Shown here: piece after piece, positions 6,578 through 8,022 of the stretch
Layout of the letters: each line of letters starts with the position of its first letter
Position numbering within the stretch: the stretch's first letter is position 1
NCBI GenBank assembly: GCA_004525465.1
Contig: SPCN01000094.1
Location: forward strand, 1 to 8,022
DNA: 8,022 nt
Reading direction: 5' to 3'
Source: Chrysiogenales bacterium
GTDB lineage: Bacteria > Acidobacteriota > Aminicenantia > UBA2199
Translations under genes and position numbers: made by a program
Notes under the pieces: generated by a model
What the model saw: the letters and a program-made list of their open reading frames with translations, nothing else
What the model was told of the DNA's origin: nothing
Database searches by the model: none

Positions 6578-7951
6578 TCATATTTTGTTCAATGCCTGGT
6601 CCAGATCTGCGATGATGTCATCGGGGTGCTCACCGCCAACGCACAAGCGGACCATATTGGCCGGAATACCGGCCAGGCGCCGCCCCTCATCTCCCTGCTG
6701 CTGATGGGTGGAAATGGCCGGAATGGTGGCCACGGATTTGATACGGCCCAGGTCGGTGGCCCGGAATATCCTCTGCAGGTTGTCAAAAAAGCGCCGGGCT
6801 TCCTGGGCACCGCCTTTAATGGTGAAGGAAAGCAAGTGCCCGAAGGCCGGCCGCTCGCTGTCGACCAAACGCAAATAGCGACTGGCAAGCTCGTGCAGTT
6901 TGTGGTTTTTCAAACCCAGGTAATCCACCGCTTCCACGCGGGCATGCTGGGCCAGAAAATCGGCCACGGCCTCGGTGTTCTGCGAAAACCATTCCACCTT
7001 GATGCGCAGGGTACGCAGGTCATTGAGAAAGAAAAAAGCCGAATAGGGAGACATGCAGGGGCCCGAATCGCGGGCCGGCCACAATTTCAGCCAGACGGCG
7101 TAGTCGGCCTTGGCCGCGTCGTCCAGATGGCGACTGGTCAGATCGTGGCGGGCGATTATCGCCCCGCCGATCGAGGCACCGCCGCTGCCGATGGTTTTGG
7201 TCAGGGACTGCACCACTATGTCGGCACCGTGCTGCAGCGGCCTGAGCAAAGCCGGGGTGGCGATTGTGCTGTCGACGATCAGCGGGATCTGGAAATGTTT
7301 GGCCAGCTTGGCCAGAGACTGCAGGTCGGAACAGGCCTGCTGCGGATTGGACGGCATCTCGGTATATAGGAAGCGTGTCTGCTTATCGACCATTTTTTCC
7401 CATTCCTTCATTGCCCAGGGCTGCGACACCCAGCGCACTTTGGCGCCTCGTTCTTTCATGCGCACGTTGAAAAGCTGGAACGTGCCTCCGTATACCTGGG
7501 CCGAAGACACGAAATTGATCTCCCCGGACTGCGCTTCGTCTTGGGCCAGCAGGGGCTCCACCGCCTGCTTGATGGCCGCCATTCCCGAGGCCGTGCAAAG
7601 GGCCGAAGCGTCAAAGGCGCAGCCGTAGGCTTCCAGGAGGGACAAGGTCTCTTCGAGATAAAAAATAGTGGGGTTGTGGATGCGGGAATAGCACCAGGTG
7701 GGGATGCGGTAGGCCAGGGCGGCTTCCATTTCATCGCTGTCCCGGTAGGCTTGCGATGTGGAGGGGAATAAAGGCTCAATGATGCCTCCCTGCCCTTGGG
7801 CGAACGCTTCCTCGACCGAATACATGCCGTGCACGGCAATGGTGTCGAAGCGCAACTTTCTCACTTTTTCTCTGAATTCCTTTCTTTTGGCCGTGTATTC
7901 CCGGCCAAGTTGGACATAGCGTTCGACGCCCGCGGCTTCAGAATTGCTCAT
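6578..7951 (-). CDS. Cys/Met-metabolism PLP enzyme, O-acetylhomoserine sulfhydrylase type
   Basis: A 457-residue fold-type I PLP enzyme of the trans-sulfuration family. Members make homocysteine or methionine from O-acetylhomoserine and sulfide or thiols, or cleave cystathionine or methionine. Visible features are YSRIHNPT (Tyr88 and Arg90, which contact the PLP phosphate of the neighbouring subunit), VYGGTFQL with Tyr154 stacking on the cofactor, IVDSTIATP with Asp227 pairing with the pyridine nitrogen, SLTKTIGSGG with the Schiff-base Lys252, and VRLCVGGEH with Arg435 in the substrate-carboxylate position. The C-terminal pattern (ISTHQQ ... LAGIPANMVRLCVGGEHPDDIIADLDQAL) resembles MetY-like sulfhydrylases more than cystathionine gamma-synthases. 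A charged extension of about 33 residues precedes the usual FDTIAVHG start. The ATG at 7951 has AGGAG 6 nt upstream. It is the first gene of the minus-strand block visible here. The exact reaction is not certain. Confidence 0.9.
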   Translation of the reverse strand: MSNSEAAGVERYVQLGREYTAKRKEFREKVRKLRFDTIAVHGMYSVEEAFAQGQGGIIEPLFPSTSQAYRDSDEMEAALAYRIPTWCYSRIHNPTIFYLEETLSLLEAYGCAFDASALCTASGMAAIKQAVEPLLAQDEAQSGEINFVSSAQVYGGTFQLFNVRMKERGAKVRWVSQPWAMKEWEKMVDKQTRFLYTEMPSNPQQACSDLQSLAKLAKHFQIPLIVDSTIATPALLRPLQHGADIVVQSLTKTIGSGGASIGGAIIARHDLTSRHLDDAAKADYAVWLKLWPARDSGPCMSPYSAFFFLNDLRTLRIKVEWFSQNTEAVADFLAQHARVEAVDYLGLKNHKLHELASRYLRLVDSERPAFGHLLSFTIKGGAQEARRFFDNLQRIFRATDLGRIKSVATIPAISTHQQQGDEGRRLAGIPANMVRLCVGGEHPDDIIADLDQALNKI

Positions 7952-8022
7952 GATGATCTCCTGGAAAATAATTTTTTAAACCTGACCTGGACATTTCGTC
8001 ATATGCACAGCAACCGTTGGGG
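7952..8022 (-). promoter_or_regulatory. Leader of the minus-strand block
   Basis: These 71 bases upstream of the PLP enzyme contain its ribosome-binding site (AGGAG, 7958-7962) and an AT-rich run (about 7966-7979). I could not pick out a convincing -35/-10 pair or a -24/-12 sigma-54 site. The promoter may lie beyond the window edge, or the block may continue upstream. Confidence 0.3.

Noticed and set aside
7952..8022. Sigma-54 or sigma-70 promoter upstream of the PLP enzyme
   Set aside because: TTGC occurs at about 8010-8013 but has no GG at the -24 spacing inside the window. No -35/-10 pair with 16-18 nt spacing was convincing.
1..8022. CRISPR arrays, insertion-sequence ends, tRNA genes or a defence system
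   Set aside because: No spaced direct repeats, transposase or integrase motifs, or cloverleaf-like segments were seen. The gene content is regulatory, metabolic and envelope-related.

Overview
The window carries eight protein-coding genes in two opposing blocks, with almost no non-coding DNA. I see no rRNA, tRNA, CRISPR array, insertion sequence or phage gene. Signal peptides, a probable outer-membrane barrel and a periplasmic sensor domain point to a Gram-negative, diderm bacterium. The moderate GC content and tight gene packing are compatible with an uncultured lineage such as Aminicenantes or Acidobacteriota relatives, but that placement is a guess from general style, not a demonstrated assignment.

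The left block (bases 1 to 3593, plus strand) is a tightly coupled operon that enters from upstream. It holds the C-terminus of a probable outer-membrane protein, a secreted OB-fold-like protein with a Gly/Arg-rich tail, a membrane sensor histidine kinase and an NtrC-type sigma-54-activating response regulator. The junctions are 1 nt apart, a GTGA start/stop overlap, and 12 nt apart. The layout suggests an envelope-sensing two-component system co-expressed with two exported proteins. This recalls ZraSR-type systems with periplasmic accessory proteins, but the signal sensed is not evident.

The right block (7951 down to 3602, minus strand) reads, in order of transcription: a Cys/Met-metabolism PLP enzyme of the O-acetylhomoserine sulfhydrylase type, a small exported NTF2-like protein, a class I O-methyltransferase-like enzyme, a membrane-anchored YkuE-type metallophosphoesterase, and a 65-residue two-helix membrane protein. 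Gaps are 16 to 54 nt and most starts have good ribosome-binding sites, so this is probably one transcription unit. Its members do not form a recognisable single pathway.

The two blocks converge with 8 nt between stop codons (3593 and 3602) and no convincing terminator. Nothing here is clearly a new system. The best candidate for a second look is the envelope-protein plus two-component operon on the left.
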